Of a DNA stretch of 64,000 nucleotides, positions 42,118 to 51,152 are shown one piece after another (the first letter of the stretch is position 1; each line of letters starts with the position of its first letter). The notes under the pieces were generated by a model. It saw nothing but the letters and a program-made list of their open reading frames with translations, had not been told where the DNA came from and ran no database searches. The DNA lies in NCBI RefSeq assembly GCF_014279795.1, contig NZ_CP047945.1:764572-828571 (forward strand), in the 5' to 3' direction. A program made the position numbers and the translations under genes. The stretch is from Synechococcus sp. PROS-7-1 (GTDB taxonomy: Bacteria > Cyanobacteriota > Cyanobacteriia > PCC-6307 > Cyanobiaceae).

Positions 42118-45100
42118 ATGCTCGGAAGCGGTCCCCGGGGACGAACTAACAAGGTGATCGTCAAGGGGCTCGGCGTGGCTCTGATCGGCGGTGTCGTTGT
42201 TTGGATTGCTGCGGATCGCATCGTCTCGGCTGTGTTCGATCGACTGCGCCCTGGCCTCGAAGAGCAGGTGGGCAAGCCCCTGGGACACCCTGTGAGTCTT
42301 GGCAATTACCAGGGGTTGAGCCTGCGAGGGATCACAGTCGGCCCCATCAAGGTGCAGCGTGGTCGCCGTGATCAGTCCACTGCATCAGTGCAGAAGCTGA
42401 CGATCGGGTTGAACCCTCTGGCCAGCTTGCAGCGGCTTCGGCCGGTGGTGACTGTGGGCGTCAAGGGCGCTCAGCTCGACCTGCGCCGCAATCCTCAAGG
42501 GGCGTACTGGGTCCTTGGTCCCCAGCCCAAGGGAGGCAAGCCGCCTCGCCTGGATCTGGATGTCCGGCTGACGGATTCGGCGCGGCTGCGAATCGCACCG
42601 GCTGGATTAGCGCTCCGTGCAGCAGGCAGAACATCGGTTCGCCTCGATGAGAATCGAGCTGACGTATCCCTGCAGGTGGCACTGCCGGATCGTGGCCGGA
42701 TCACCCTCCAGGGCCGGGGCCGTTGGGTTCGACCGGAACTGCAGCTGAGCACTCGTCTGGAGCGGATCCGTCTGGAGCGCTATCAGGGGCTTTTGCCAGC
42801 CAAGCTCCCCGTGCAATTGCGGGGACAGCTGGGCGGAGATCTGCGTCTCGGCTGGAGGCAGGGACAGGCGAATTGCAGCGGGGGGGTTTCCCTGGTTGGC
42901 GTTGAGGTGACTGGTGAACCTCTGGATCAAACCCTGCGTTCGAAGCAACTGAAGATCAGCTGCCGTGGCAACGTTCTGGCGATTCCCACCAGTGCATGGG
43001 CGTATGGGAACTATCGCGCCGATCTTGGCGGTCAGGTGCGACTGAATCGCGCCTTCGATCTTCGCGGTGGCCTTCGGGAGCTCGGGCAGGACAGGGCCGT
43101 TGCCTTCCGTTTGCGCGGCGATTGGTATCGGCCGACATTTCAACTCAAGGGGCGCTGGGCTCTGCCCGAAACGGTGGCTCTGGATGGGCCTCTGCAGTTG
43201 GCTGTTCAGCTAGGAGCTGATTGGCGTAACCGCAAGGCCTGGACGGCCCAGCTCGATCGTCTCGATCTGCAAGCGCCGGGTGTGGCGGTGCAGGCGCGGG
43301 GGATGCTTCACCCTCAGCTTGATGTGACCAGCCAACAGCTCAGTCTCGCGGGCCCGGCCTGGAAGAGACTGCCACTGGTGCCAGAGTTTCTGGGGGCGAA
43401 GGCGCCTCTCCAGGGGCTGTTGAAGCTGCGAGGAGAGACAGCAAAACCCGTCATCAGTCTCGACCTCGCTCAGGCCAGCAACCCTCTCCTGGAAGCCTGG
43501 TCGCTGAAGGCCGGCTGGAGCAGCGAAACGGGTCTTCTGCGGCTCGAGAACTTCCGCAGTCCTGACCTTCAAGCGCAGGCCCGCCTTCCGCTCGCACTTG
43601 GCGCGAAGGGCCTGAAGATCGGCGATCTGCAGGCTGATCTGAGGTTGGATCGCTACCCGCTGAAGCGCATCGGTCCGCTGCTTGGCACCCCAATGGACGG
43701 ATCGATTAGCGCATCCGGTCGGGTGCGTGGTCCGCTTCAGGCGCTTCGACCCGATCTCAACATCGCTGTGAACGAACCCCGTGCTGGAGCGATTCGCCTG
43801 GTTGAAAACTGGAATGGACGCTTCGCGGGGCTGGCCGGAGGGGGTGGTGTTCTGACCATGGCGTCCGTTGGCGCGGTGGTGCAGGGGAACCTTGAAGCCA
43901 GGCTTGGTGCGAATTGGCTGCCGAGTCGGGTGCTCCTGACCCGGCGTGGCGGGCGCATGGAGATGACCGGAACACCAGCGGCCTACCGCTGGATGGCTCA
44001 GGGACTCGCGATCGATGGAGTGGAGCTGGCCTTGCCTCCGAAGCAGCGCTGGGAGGGCCTCTACGGGCGGCTGAGTGGAGAGGGGACACTGGGACTGCAG
44101 CCATTGGCGATGGAGGCTGATCTGAGCCTCAGCCGGCCAGGGCTGATGGGTCTCCAACTGCGTCAGATCCTGCTGAGCGGTCGCTACAAGGACCGTCGCT
44201 ATTCCTTGACCGGTGAGTTCCTTCCACCGGATACGGGACAGATCACGCTCGATGCCACCGGTCGAGTGACCGGTGGCTTGGATGCCCATGTGGAAGCACG
44301 AGGACTCAGTGCCCGCTGGTTGACCAACAGTGCGCTCAGCCTGCCTCAGCTCAACGAAGATCTGCCGGCCTCCATGGGGACAGCCACGGATCTGGGCACT
44401 TTGTTGGTGAACACCTTTGGGGGAACGCTTGACGGTCAGCTCCAGGCCCTTCGCGATGCAAGGGAGGCTCTTCTGAACGCGACCAAAACAAGCCGTGATC
44501 GCGATCCCCTTCATCTCAAGGATCTGAGAGGGCAGGTGGATGCGGTGATCGATGTGAAAGGCCCCGGGCTGAGTCGCCTCGACCTTGATCTCAAGGCCAG
44601 GGGCCATCTCTGGATCGAAGGACAGGACCAGGACTACGCCCTTCAGGTCAAACCTTTCATCGCCCGAATCGAAGGCCCGATCCAGGGCGGGGAAGGGAGT
44701 TTCTCCCTGGAACATCTCCCTTTCAGCCTGCTCGCCCTCGTGGCTCCCGTCCCGCCAGCGCTTCAAGGCGCTGTTGGGCTCACGGGCCGCTACAAGCTGG
44801 GTGGTGCATCGCCCGAGCTCAGCACCGATCTCACGCTGGAGGATGCGCGGGTTGGTGACAAGCCAATCGCTCTGGAGCGCGGGCAGGTGCTTCTGCAAAA
44901 CGGTGGGGTCTCGCTTGATCTGGCGCTCAAAGCGGAGCAGGCGGCCGAGCCTGTCACTGTCACGGGCCGCATTCCGCTGGGCCCTGATCAACCTCTCGAT
45001 GTGAGGGTGGTCAGCCTGGGTGACGGACTGCATTTTTTGACCGGTTTCACCGGGGGACTGGTGTCTTGGACCAAGGGAGATGCCGATCTGCGGCTCCTGC

Positions 45101-46548
45101 TCAGCGGATCGTTGTCGGCCCCTGAAGCCAATGGCTATGTGGTGCTGAAAAATGCCTCATTCAAGGCTCAGGACCAAGCGCTGTCCCAGGTCAACGGCTC
45201 AGTTGTGTTCGATTTTGACCGGCTGGAGGTTCAGTCTCTGACTGGACGCGTCGGATCAAGCGGTCAGCTCAAAGGCAGTGGCTCCCTGGCTCTGCTCCGC
45301 CCTGCCCCTGAGGCCAAGCCGCTGCGACTGCAGTTGGAGAAGGCCCGGATCAAACTGCCGATTGCGGACGTGCAGGTTGGTGCCGATCTCACGATCACCG
45401 GTGCCCTGGTGAAGCCTGATGTTGGCGGCAGTCTGGAGGTCAGCGAAGGCGCGATCCGGCCAACGCGCTCGATGTTGGTGCGCCCCAAGAGCAGGGCGGA
45501 CTCCAGCTTGCTGCCCAAGACGCCGGACAAAGTCGGAGATGCACAGATTGTGTCTGCGGATGCCTTGCTCGAGCAGAAATGGAATTTCGAGGAACCGCTG
45601 GTCTTGCTGGGGCCAAACATCGAGGCCAACAGCAGCCGTTCGCTGAAGGCCTCACTGCCGAACCTTCCCTTTCTCGGCTTCAACGACCTGCGACTCAGGC
45701 TGGGTCCCAAACTCAAAGTTGAGGTGCAGCCGCTCGCGAACTTCACCACGGCGGGGCTGCTGACCCTGAATGGTGCCCTGGACCCAAGCCTGCAGCTTCG
45801 CGGCGTGGTGCAGCTGCTCACCGGACGCGTGTCGATGTTCACGACGACGTTCAACCTCGATCGTCGCGCTCCCAATGTGGCGGTGTTTACCCCTTCCCTT
45901 GGTCTGATTCCTTACGTGGATGTGGCCATGACCAGCAGGGTTTCCGACAGCGTGAACCTGGGGACTGGGAGCAATGCAGTCTCCAGCTCCGTGTTTGACA
46001 CCAATGGCCTCGGGACTCTCGGCGGTGGTGGCCAGTTGCGTCTGATCAAGGTGATGCTCACTGCCGCTGGGCCGGCTGACCGTTTGGCTGATGCCATCAA
46101 GTTGCGTAGTTCTCCGCCGCTGCCCCAGGCGGAGTTGCTTGGTCTGATCGGCGGCAACTCCCTGGCCGGCCTTTCCGGCGCCGGCGCCGGCGCGGCTCTG
46201 GCGGCAGTTCTCGGCCAGTCCCTGCTCTCCCCAGTGCTCGGCACCTTGACGGATGCCTTCAATCAAAGGCTGCAGTTCGCCCTCTATCCCACGTATGTGA
46301 CACCCACTGTGCAGAGCAATCAGGAACGCACCTCCGGACAAGTTCCTCCCCAGCTCGCTTTGGTCACTGACGTGGGTGTGGCGCTGACTGATCGCTTCGA
46401 TTTCTCTGTTTTGGCGGCTCCTAACCGAAACGACATTCCCAGCCAGGGCACGTTGACTTACCAGATCAACTCCAGAACGAGCGTGTCCGCCTCCGTGGAC
46501 ACCCAGGGCACATGGCAGTCTCAACTTCAGGTCTTTTTGCGCTTCTGA
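42118..46548 (+). CDS. TamB-like (DUF490) lipid/protein translocation protein
   Basis: 1476 residues from the ATG at 42118. An N-terminal membrane anchor (about 15-35) is followed by more than a thousand residues of beta-rich AsmA/TamB-type repeats, and the C-terminal DUF490 domain carries FTTAGLLTLNGALDPSLQLRG, the TGRVSMFTTTFNLD segment and a final FLRF. In cyanobacteria and chloroplasts (Tic236) such proteins bridge inner and outer membranes and help outer-membrane protein insertion or lipid transfer. GGGQLRLIKV and Gly/Ala-rich stretches near residues 1340-1380 are typical. Confidence 0.93.
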   Translation: MLGSGPRGRTNKVIVKGLGVALIGGVVVWIAADRIVSAVFDRLRPGLEEQVGKPLGHPVSLGNYQGLSLRGITVGPIKVQRGRRDQSTASVQKLTIGLNPLASLQRLRPVVTVGVKGAQLDLRRNPQGAYWVLGPQPKGGKPPRLDLDVRLTDSARLRIAPAGLALRAAGRTSVRLDENRADVSLQVALPDRGRITLQGRGRWVRPELQLSTRLERIRLERYQGLLPAKLPVQLRGQLGGDLRLGWRQGQANCSGGVSLVGVEVTGEPLDQTLRSKQLKISCRGNVLAIPTSAWAYGNYRADLGGQVRLNRAFDLRGGLRELGQDRAVAFRLRGDWYRPTFQLKGRWALPETVALDGPLQLAVQLGADWRNRKAWTAQLDRLDLQAPGVAVQARGMLHPQLDVTSQQLSLAGPAWKRLPLVPEFLGAKAPLQGLLKLRGETAKPVISLDLAQASNPLLEAWSLKAGWSSETGLLRLENFRSPDLQAQARLPLALGAKGLKIGDLQADLRLDRYPLKRIGPLLGTPMDGSISASGRVRGPLQALRPDLNIAVNEPRAGAIRLVENWNGRFAGLAGGGGVLTMASVGAVVQGNLEARLGANWLPSRVLLTRRGGRMEMTGTPAAYRWMAQGLAIDGVELALPPKQRWEGLYGRLSGEGTLGLQPLAMEADLSLSRPGLMGLQLRQILLSGRYKDRRYSLTGEFLPPDTGQITLDATGRVTGGLDAHVEARGLSARWLTNSALSLPQLNEDLPASMGTATDLGTLLVNTFGGTLDGQLQALRDAREALLNATKTSRDRDPLHLKDLRGQVDAVIDVKGPGLSRLDLDLKARGHLWIEGQDQDYALQVKPFIARIEGPIQGGEGSFSLEHLPFSLLALVAPVPPALQGAVGLTGRYKLGGASPELSTDLTLEDARVGDKPIALERGQVLLQNGGVSLDLALKAEQAAEPVTVTGRIPLGPDQPLDVRVVSLGDGLHFLTGFTGGLVSWTKGDADLRLLLSGSLSAPEANGYVVLKNASFKAQDQALSQVNGSVVFDFDRLEVQSLTGRVGSSGQLKGSGSLALLRPAPEAKPLRLQLEKARIKLPIADVQVGADLTITGALVKPDVGGSLEVSEGAIRPTRSMLVRPKSRADSSLLPKTPDKVGDAQIVSADALLEQKWNFEEPLVLLGPNIEANSSRSLKASLPNLPFLGFNDLRLRLGPKLKVEVQPLANFTTAGLLTLNGALDPSLQLRGVVQLLTGRVSMFTTTFNLDRRAPNVAVFTPSLGLIPYVDVAMTSRVSDSVNLGTGSNAVSSSVFDTNGLGTLGGGGQLRLIKVMLTAAGPADRLADAIKLRSSPPLPQAELLGLIGGNSLAGLSGAGAGAALAAVLGQSLLSPVLGTLTDAFNQRLQFALYPTYVTPTVQSNQERTSGQVPPQLALVTDVGVALTDRFDFSVLAAPNRNDIPSQGTLTYQINSRTSVSASVDTQGTWQSQLQVFLRF

Positions 46549-46551
46549 TTC

Positions 46552-47442
46552 ATGGCTGAGCCCTGTGTTCTGGGGGTTGATATCGGCGGAACTGCCCTCA
46601 AGCTCGGCCTGTTCAGCGCAGATGGCGCCTTGTTGGCTGATCTCCAGCGACCCACGCCTCAACCGGCAACGCCGGGATCCGTGTGCATGGAGCTTGTGGA
46701 GGCGATCGATACTCTCGATCCCGAAAGGAAGGCTGAACTGGTGGGGATTGGGCTTCCTGGACCGATGGATGCAGCGGCTCGGGTGGCGCGGGTGTGCATC
46801 AATCTGCCCGGGTGGGAGGAGGTCCCCCTGGCCGGATGGCTGGAGCCACGCCTCAAGCGCAAGGTCACCCTGGCCAACGATGGCAACTGCGCCCTCGTGG
46901 GAGAAGCCTGGAAGGGGGCTGCTCGGGGGTTCCAGGATGTGGTGCTCCTCACCCTGGGCACGGGCGTGGGCGGTGGGGTGATGCTCGGAGGTGCTCTGTT
47001 CACTGGCCACAACGGCGCCGCTGCAGAGCCAGGTCTCATCACCCTCGACCCAGAAGGCCCTAACTGCAACAGCGGCAATCAGGGATCGCTCGAACAATTT
47101 GCGAGCATCAGCGGCCTGGCGCGTCTCAGCGCTGAGGATCCCGCCGTTCTCGCTGAAGCTGCTTCTTGCGGTGATGCCGAGGCTCTAGCGATCTGGCGTG
47201 AATACGGCCGCTTGCTAGGGATTGGGATCACCTCCTTGGTGTACGTGTTCACACCACAACTTGTCTTGGTGGGTGGAGGGCTGGCCGGAGCCAGTGCCCA
47301 TTTCCTTCCAGCCGTTCGCCAAGAGGTCGCTCAGCGGGTGCAGGCCGTTTCACGGGAAGGACTTTGCATCGAAGCCTGTGCCCTGGGAAATGGAGCCGGT
47401 CGTCTTGGCGCAGCCCGGCTCGCTTTGCAGCGCTTGAGCTGA
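46552..47442 (+). CDS. ROK-family sugar kinase / glucokinase-like
   Basis: 296 residues. ATP-binding DIGGTALKLGLF at the N-terminus, catalytic Asp in TLANDGNCA, and GTGVGGGVMLGG are ROK signatures. The family zinc motif CxCGxxGCxE is degenerate here (CNSGNQGSLEQ): only the first Cys remains, so structural zinc is probably missing. It starts 3 bases after the TamB stop. It probably phosphorylates glucose or a related sugar. A second, unrelated glucokinase is encoded at 58431-59507. Confidence 0.9.
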   Translation: MAEPCVLGVDIGGTALKLGLFSADGALLADLQRPTPQPATPGSVCMELVEAIDTLDPERKAELVGIGLPGPMDAAARVARVCINLPGWEEVPLAGWLEPRLKRKVTLANDGNCALVGEAWKGAARGFQDVVLLTLGTGVGGGVMLGGALFTGHNGAAAEPGLITLDPEGPNCNSGNQGSLEQFASISGLARLSAEDPAVLAEAASCGDAEALAIWREYGRLLGIGITSLVYVFTPQLVLVGGGLAGASAHFLPAVRQEVAQRVQAVSREGLCIEACALGNGAGRLGAARLALQRLS

Positions 47443-47487
47443 ACGTCGAGACGGATTGACTTCCCCAGACCCTCGGCATTGATGATG

Positions 47488-47512
47488 GCCTGAGTGAGAG
47501 TCGCCCTCAGGC
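47488..47512 (+). promoter_or_regulatory. Hairpin directly before the proA start
   Basis: GCCTGAG (47488-47494) and CTCAGGC (47506-47512) form a 7-base stem with an 11-base loop that ends at the base before the proA ATG (47513). It would cover the ribosome-binding region in the mRNA. No regulator or metabolite motif recognised. Confidence 0.3.
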
Positions 47513-48820
47513 ATGAACGAAGTCCCAGTGCCCTCCCCTGAGCTGCTGCAACGGGCTGGCGCCGTGCGTCGGGCTGCGGTGGACCTGGGGATGGCTGACG
47601 ATGGTCAACGAATTCAGGCTCTGAAGGCCATGGCTGAGGCCCTGGCTGATCGCTCTGATGCCATCGTGGCAGCCAATCGTGAAGATCTGGAGCGCTCTGC
47701 CGCCGAGGGGCTGGCGTCCGCCTTGATGGCCAGGCTGAAGCTCGACGCTGCCAAGCTTGAGGGGGCGATCGATGGCATCCGCAAGGTGGCCAGCCTCAGG
47801 GACCCCCTCGGCCGGCGTGACCTTCACCGTGAACTGGATCAAGGCCTTGCGCTGGAGAGGGTTTCAGTACCTCTTGGGGTGCTTGGTGTGATCTTCGAGG
47901 CGCGTCCTGACGCCGTGATTCAGATCGCCTCCTTGGCCATTCGCTCAGGGAACGGTGCCCTGCTCAAAGGGGGCAGTGAAGCCCGATGTACGAATGAAGC
48001 GGTGATGGAGGCCCTCAAGGCTGGGCTGGCTTCCAGTGCTGTCTCCCCCGATGCGCTCGCTCTGCTGACCACTCGTCAGGACAGCCTGGCCCTGTTGAGG
48101 CTGGATGGTCTGGTTGATCTGATCATTCCCCGTGGGAGCAACGAACTTGTTCGTTTCATTCAGGACAACACCCGGATTCCCGTGCTGGGTCACGCCGATG
48201 GAATCTGTCATCTGTATGTGGACGCGGCGGCGGATGTGCAGAAAGCCGTTCGGGTGGCGCTGGACAGCAAAACCCAGTACCCGGCCGCATGCAATGCCAT
48301 CGAGACCCTGCTGGTGCATCGCTCTGTGGCCGCTGCGTTTCTTGCCGCTGCCATTCCTGTTTTCAGCGAGGCGGGGGTGGAGCTGCGCGGTGACGCCGCC
48401 AGCGTCGCGCTGGGGGTGTCTGAATCAGCGACTGATGATGACTGGCGAACCGAATATCTCGATCTGATCCTGGCGGTGAAGGTGGTGGAGGATCTGCCTG
48501 AAGCCGTTGAGCACATTCGTCGTTTTGGTTCCCGTCACACCGAATGCATCGTCACGGAGGACGGCATTGCCGCTGACCGCTTCCTGAGCTCCATCGACAG
48601 CGCAGGGGTTTACCACAATTGCTCCACCCGTTTTGCTGATGGTTTCCGCTACGGGTTCGGCGCTGAGGTTGGCATCAGCACCCAGACGCTCCCGCCCAGG
48701 GGCCCCGTTGGCCTGGAGGGTCTGGTGACGTATCGCTACCGATTGCGTGGTGATGGCCATCTCGCCGCGGACTACGCCTCAGGCACCAGCAGCTTCACGC
48801 ACAAGGATCTGCCGTTGTGA
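47513..48820 (+). CDS. proA: Gamma-glutamyl phosphate reductase
   Basis: 435 residues. Aldehyde-dehydrogenase fold. Visible are [29 protein letters not shown], the [19 protein letters not shown] segment, the catalytic Cys in [15 protein letters not shown], and the VSTQT-like [12 protein letters not shown] near the C-terminus. It reduces gamma-glutamyl phosphate to glutamate semialdehyde in proline synthesis. folB follows with stop and start overlapping. Confidence 0.97.
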   Translation: MNEVPVPSPELLQRAGAVRRAAVDLGMADDGQRIQALKAMAEALADRSDAIVAANREDLERSAAEGLASALMARLKLDAAKLEGAIDGIRKVASLRDPLGRRDLHRELDQGLALERVSVPLGVLGVIFEARPDAVIQIASLAIRSGNGALLKGGSEARCTNEAVMEALKAGLASSAVSPDALALLTTRQDSLALLRLDGLVDLIIPRGSNELVRFIQDNTRIPVLGHADGICHLYVDAAADVQKAVRVALDSKTQYPAACNAIETLLVHRSVAAAFLAAAIPVFSEAGVELRGDAASVALGVSESATDDDWRTEYLDLILAVKVVEDLPEAVEHIRRFGSRHTECIVTEDGIAADRFLSSIDSAGVYHNCSTRFADGFRYGFGAEVGISTQTLPPRGPVGLEGLVTYRYRLRGDGHLAADYASGTSSFTHKDLPL

Positions 48821-49209
48821 TGTCGGCTTCGATTCCTCTCCATTCACTGGACGTGATTCGCGTGGATGATCTGCGCCTCTGGGCCCATGTGGGAGTGCTG
48901 GAGCATGAGCGCAGGGATGGGCAATGGTTCCGTCTGGATCTTGCTTTGTATTTGGATCTCTCCGGTGCTGCGGCGTCGGATGCGCTCGAGGCCACAGCTG
49001 ACTACAGCCTGGCTGTGACCGCACTTCAGGAGCTTGCCGCTGAGATTCGTTGCGAGACGATCGAACACTTCAGCGAACGGGTCTTCGAGGTTTTGGAGAG
49101 CCTTTATGGAACCCTTCCGATGCATCTGCGTCTCTGCAAATGTTCTCCGCCCATCGCTGGATTCACCGGTACGGTGAGCATTGAACGCTGGCGAAACCGG
49201 CCGTCCTGA
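48820..49209 (+). CDS. folB: Dihydroneopterin aldolase
   Basis: About 129 residues; the ATG at 48820 shares one base with the proA stop (TGATG). The tunnelling-fold pattern is clear: IRVDDLRLWAHVGVLEHERRDGQWFRLDL, the DYS motif (TADYSLAVTAL) and the catalytic stretch ETIEHFSERVFEVL. It splits dihydroneopterin in folate synthesis. The lipase gene begins 1 base after its stop. Confidence 0.93.
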   Translation: MSASIPLHSLDVIRVDDLRLWAHVGVLEHERRDGQWFRLDLALYLDLSGAAASDALEATADYSLAVTALQELAAEIRCETIEHFSERVFEVLESLYGTLPMHLRLCKCSPPIAGFTGTVSIERWRNRPS

Positions 49210-49210
49210 C

Positions 49211-49831
49211 ATGACCTCTTCGGTCAACGCGCCGTCATCTGCGCGGCGTCCGCTCATTCTTGTTCATGGGCTCTGGGATTCGCCCCGTCTTTTTAATCGT
49301 TTGGTTCGCCGCCTGGATGGCTACCAGTGGCCTGTGCTGGTGCCTCACCTTCCCCATCGATTGGGTGCTGTTCCACTTTTAACCCTTGCCGAACAGCTGG
49401 ACGATCACATCCGCCAACGCTGGGGAGATCACGCTGCCGTGGATCTACTGGGTTTTTCCATGGGGGGCATCATCGGTCGGGTCTGGCTGCAGCAGTTGGA
49501 TGGAGCCCGGAGAACCCATCGCTTCATCAGCGTGGGCAGCCCACAGCAAGGCACACTCACGGCGCAGTGGATTCCTCGCTGGTTGTTTGCTGGACTGGCC
49601 GATATGAAACGCGGCAGTGCTCTGTTGCGTTCCCTGAATGCCGATCCCTCGCCACTGCGTGACGTCGACTGTGTGAGTTATTTCTGCCGCTGGGATCTGA
49701 TGGTGGTGCCCGGATGGCAAGCCCATCTACCCCTCGGAACGGTGCGGAGCATTCCAGTGCTGACCCATCAGCAGCTCATTGCCCATCCCCGTTCGTTGGA
49801 TGTTCTTTTGCAGACTCTTCTGCGTGACTAA
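49211..49831 (+). CDS. Alpha/beta hydrolase, lipase-like
   Basis: 206 residues from the ATG at 49211. Oxyanion segment LILVHGLWDSPRLF, nucleophile elbow GFSMGG, and late His in the LTHQQLIAH segment form a plausible catalytic apparatus. It resembles small bacterial triacylglycerol lipase/esterase proteins without a lid. Substrate unknown. Same strand as proA-folB with tight spacing, so it is likely the last gene of that unit. Confidence 0.87.
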   Translation: MTSSVNAPSSARRPLILVHGLWDSPRLFNRLVRRLDGYQWPVLVPHLPHRLGAVPLLTLAEQLDDHIRQRWGDHAAVDLLGFSMGGIIGRVWLQQLDGARRTHRFISVGSPQQGTLTAQWIPRWLFAGLADMKRGSALLRSLNADPSPLRDVDCVSYFCRWDLMVVPGWQAHLPLGTVRSIPVLTHQQLIAHPRSLDVLLQTLLRD

Positions 49832-49900
49832 AAGTCTGCGGACTGATGACACTTTCTGCGAGCGAGGTCACACTTGGGTGTCGTCGACTGTTCGCTGCGC

Positions 49901-50596
49901 ATGTGTTTTTCGGCATCGGCAAGTTTTACCGCCTCAGCTGTGCTCATTCCCTTGGGGCTGTATGCCAATCATCTGGCTTCTCGTCATGAGCGGCCGGATT
50001 ACAAGCCTTTGGCGCTGGTTCCTTTCTTTTTCGGTGTGCAACAGCTGGTGGAAGGTTTGGAATGGACAGCGATTGACCGCGGGAATCTTGAACCACTGGG
50101 AACACTCGCTGGGCTGGGATTCCTCTTTTTTGCTTATTGCTTTTGGATGATCTGGATTCCATGGAGCGCCTGGTCGATCAGTCGTTCAACGGATTCCATC
50201 GGATTGCAAAGGCGGTTGAAATGGGTTGCGATCGTGTCCACAATTCTTGGTATCGCATTCTATCTGCCGGTTCTCTTTAATCCCCCGGCTCTTCAGCCCG
50301 CTGTTGAAAGTAATGGACGACTCCTTTATGACGTCTCCAATCTGCACAGCATTCTTCATAACTTCATCAATACCGAGCCGGTGGGTGAGTTGATGTATTG
50401 GGGATTCATTGTTTTGCCATTGATTGCTCTGAGTGATAAAGCAGTCAAGCTGTTTGGTGTGTTGATCTTCGTGTCGATCGTGCTCACTTGGCTTACTTAC
50501 AGCGCGACGTTCAATTCTGTTTGGTGCTTCTATTGCGCTGTGTTGTCGATCATGGTGATCTGGATCGTCAACCGCCCCCAGTTGCGTAGGGCTTGA
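49901..50596 (+). CDS. DUF6629 polytopic membrane protein
   Basis: 231 residues from the ATG at 49901, because the family begins MCFSASASF directly at the N-terminus. About seven membrane helices. PFFFGVQQLVEGLEW and the C-terminal SVWCFYCAVLSI are conserved-looking segments. The function is unknown to me. The invariant-looking N-terminal Cys and acidic/aromatic helix residues resemble transporter or membrane-enzyme features but prove nothing. Confidence 0.8.
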   Translation: MCFSASASFTASAVLIPLGLYANHLASRHERPDYKPLALVPFFFGVQQLVEGLEWTAIDRGNLEPLGTLAGLGFLFFAYCFWMIWIPWSAWSISRSTDSIGLQRRLKWVAIVSTILGIAFYLPVLFNPPALQPAVESNGRLLYDVSNLHSILHNFINTEPVGELMYWGFIVLPLIALSDKAVKLFGVLIFVSIVLTWLTYSATFNSVWCFYCAVLSIMVIWIVNRPQLRRA

Positions 50597-50603
50597 GCGC
50601 CCC

Positions 50604-51152
50604 ATGGTTGACCAATTGATCACATCACTGGAATCCATGGGTCAGTTGTTGCTGGCCATGGATACCGGTGTTGGCCTTCTCATCGGCGTGGGAATCTCCA
50701 TGTCGGCTTCCCATGGCTTCGCCTTGCTGGCGAACAGGCTCACTCCTCCTCAGATTCTGTTGCACATGGTTGTCGACGCGCTTGTTCTCAGTCTGGCGTT
50801 TCTGCTCTGCATCCTTTGCCACAGCGTGATGTTGATGGTGTTCGAAGGGATTCCCTTGCAACCCATTACCTTCGCCAATCGGATGGGCGCTGCACTGTGG
50901 CCCGGGTTGCTGTACGTGCTGGTCGCAGCCCCTTACGTCAGTGACGTGATCGCGATTGCTCTGCTGGCCTGGATTCACCTCAACGTGCTGGTGCTGCTTC
51001 AGGCTGTGTATGGCATTTCCTTTCAGGCAGGACTGCTCGTGGCATTGCCTGGTTATGTCGTGGCTCTCCTGCTAGTGGGTCTGCTGTTCGCGCAACGCTG
51101 GCGCAGGAGTTACGACACCTTGGCTCGTGAAGTGGCGGCTCTGTTGCGCTGA
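50604..51152 (+). CDS. Polytopic membrane protein (Yip1-like)
   Basis: 182 residues with five or six predicted helices and short loops, similar in layout to Yip1-domain proteins. The start lies 7 bases after the DUF6629 stop and its stop shares one base with the next ATG (TGATGG), so it is translationally coupled to the anchored hydrolase. No catalytic motif. Confidence 0.7.
   Translation: MVDQLITSLESMGQLLLAMDTGVGLLIGVGISMSASHGFALLANRLTPPQILLHMVVDALVLSLAFLLCILCHSVMLMVFEGIPLQPITFANRMGAALWPGLLYVLVAAPYVSDVIAIALLAWIHLNVLVLLQAVYGISFQAGLLVALPGYVVALLLVGLLFAQRWRRSYDTLAREVAALLR

Noticed and set aside
43210-45033. A very long open frame (about 600 codons) on the minus strand inside the TamB-like gene
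   Set aside because: It is antisense to a well-supported gene, has no recognisable domain and follows from the codon bias of the plus-strand frame.
45652-47097. A 481-codon open frame on the minus strand across the TamB end and the ROK gene
   Set aside because: Antisense to two real genes and low in hydrophobic core patterns; a GC-driven artefact.
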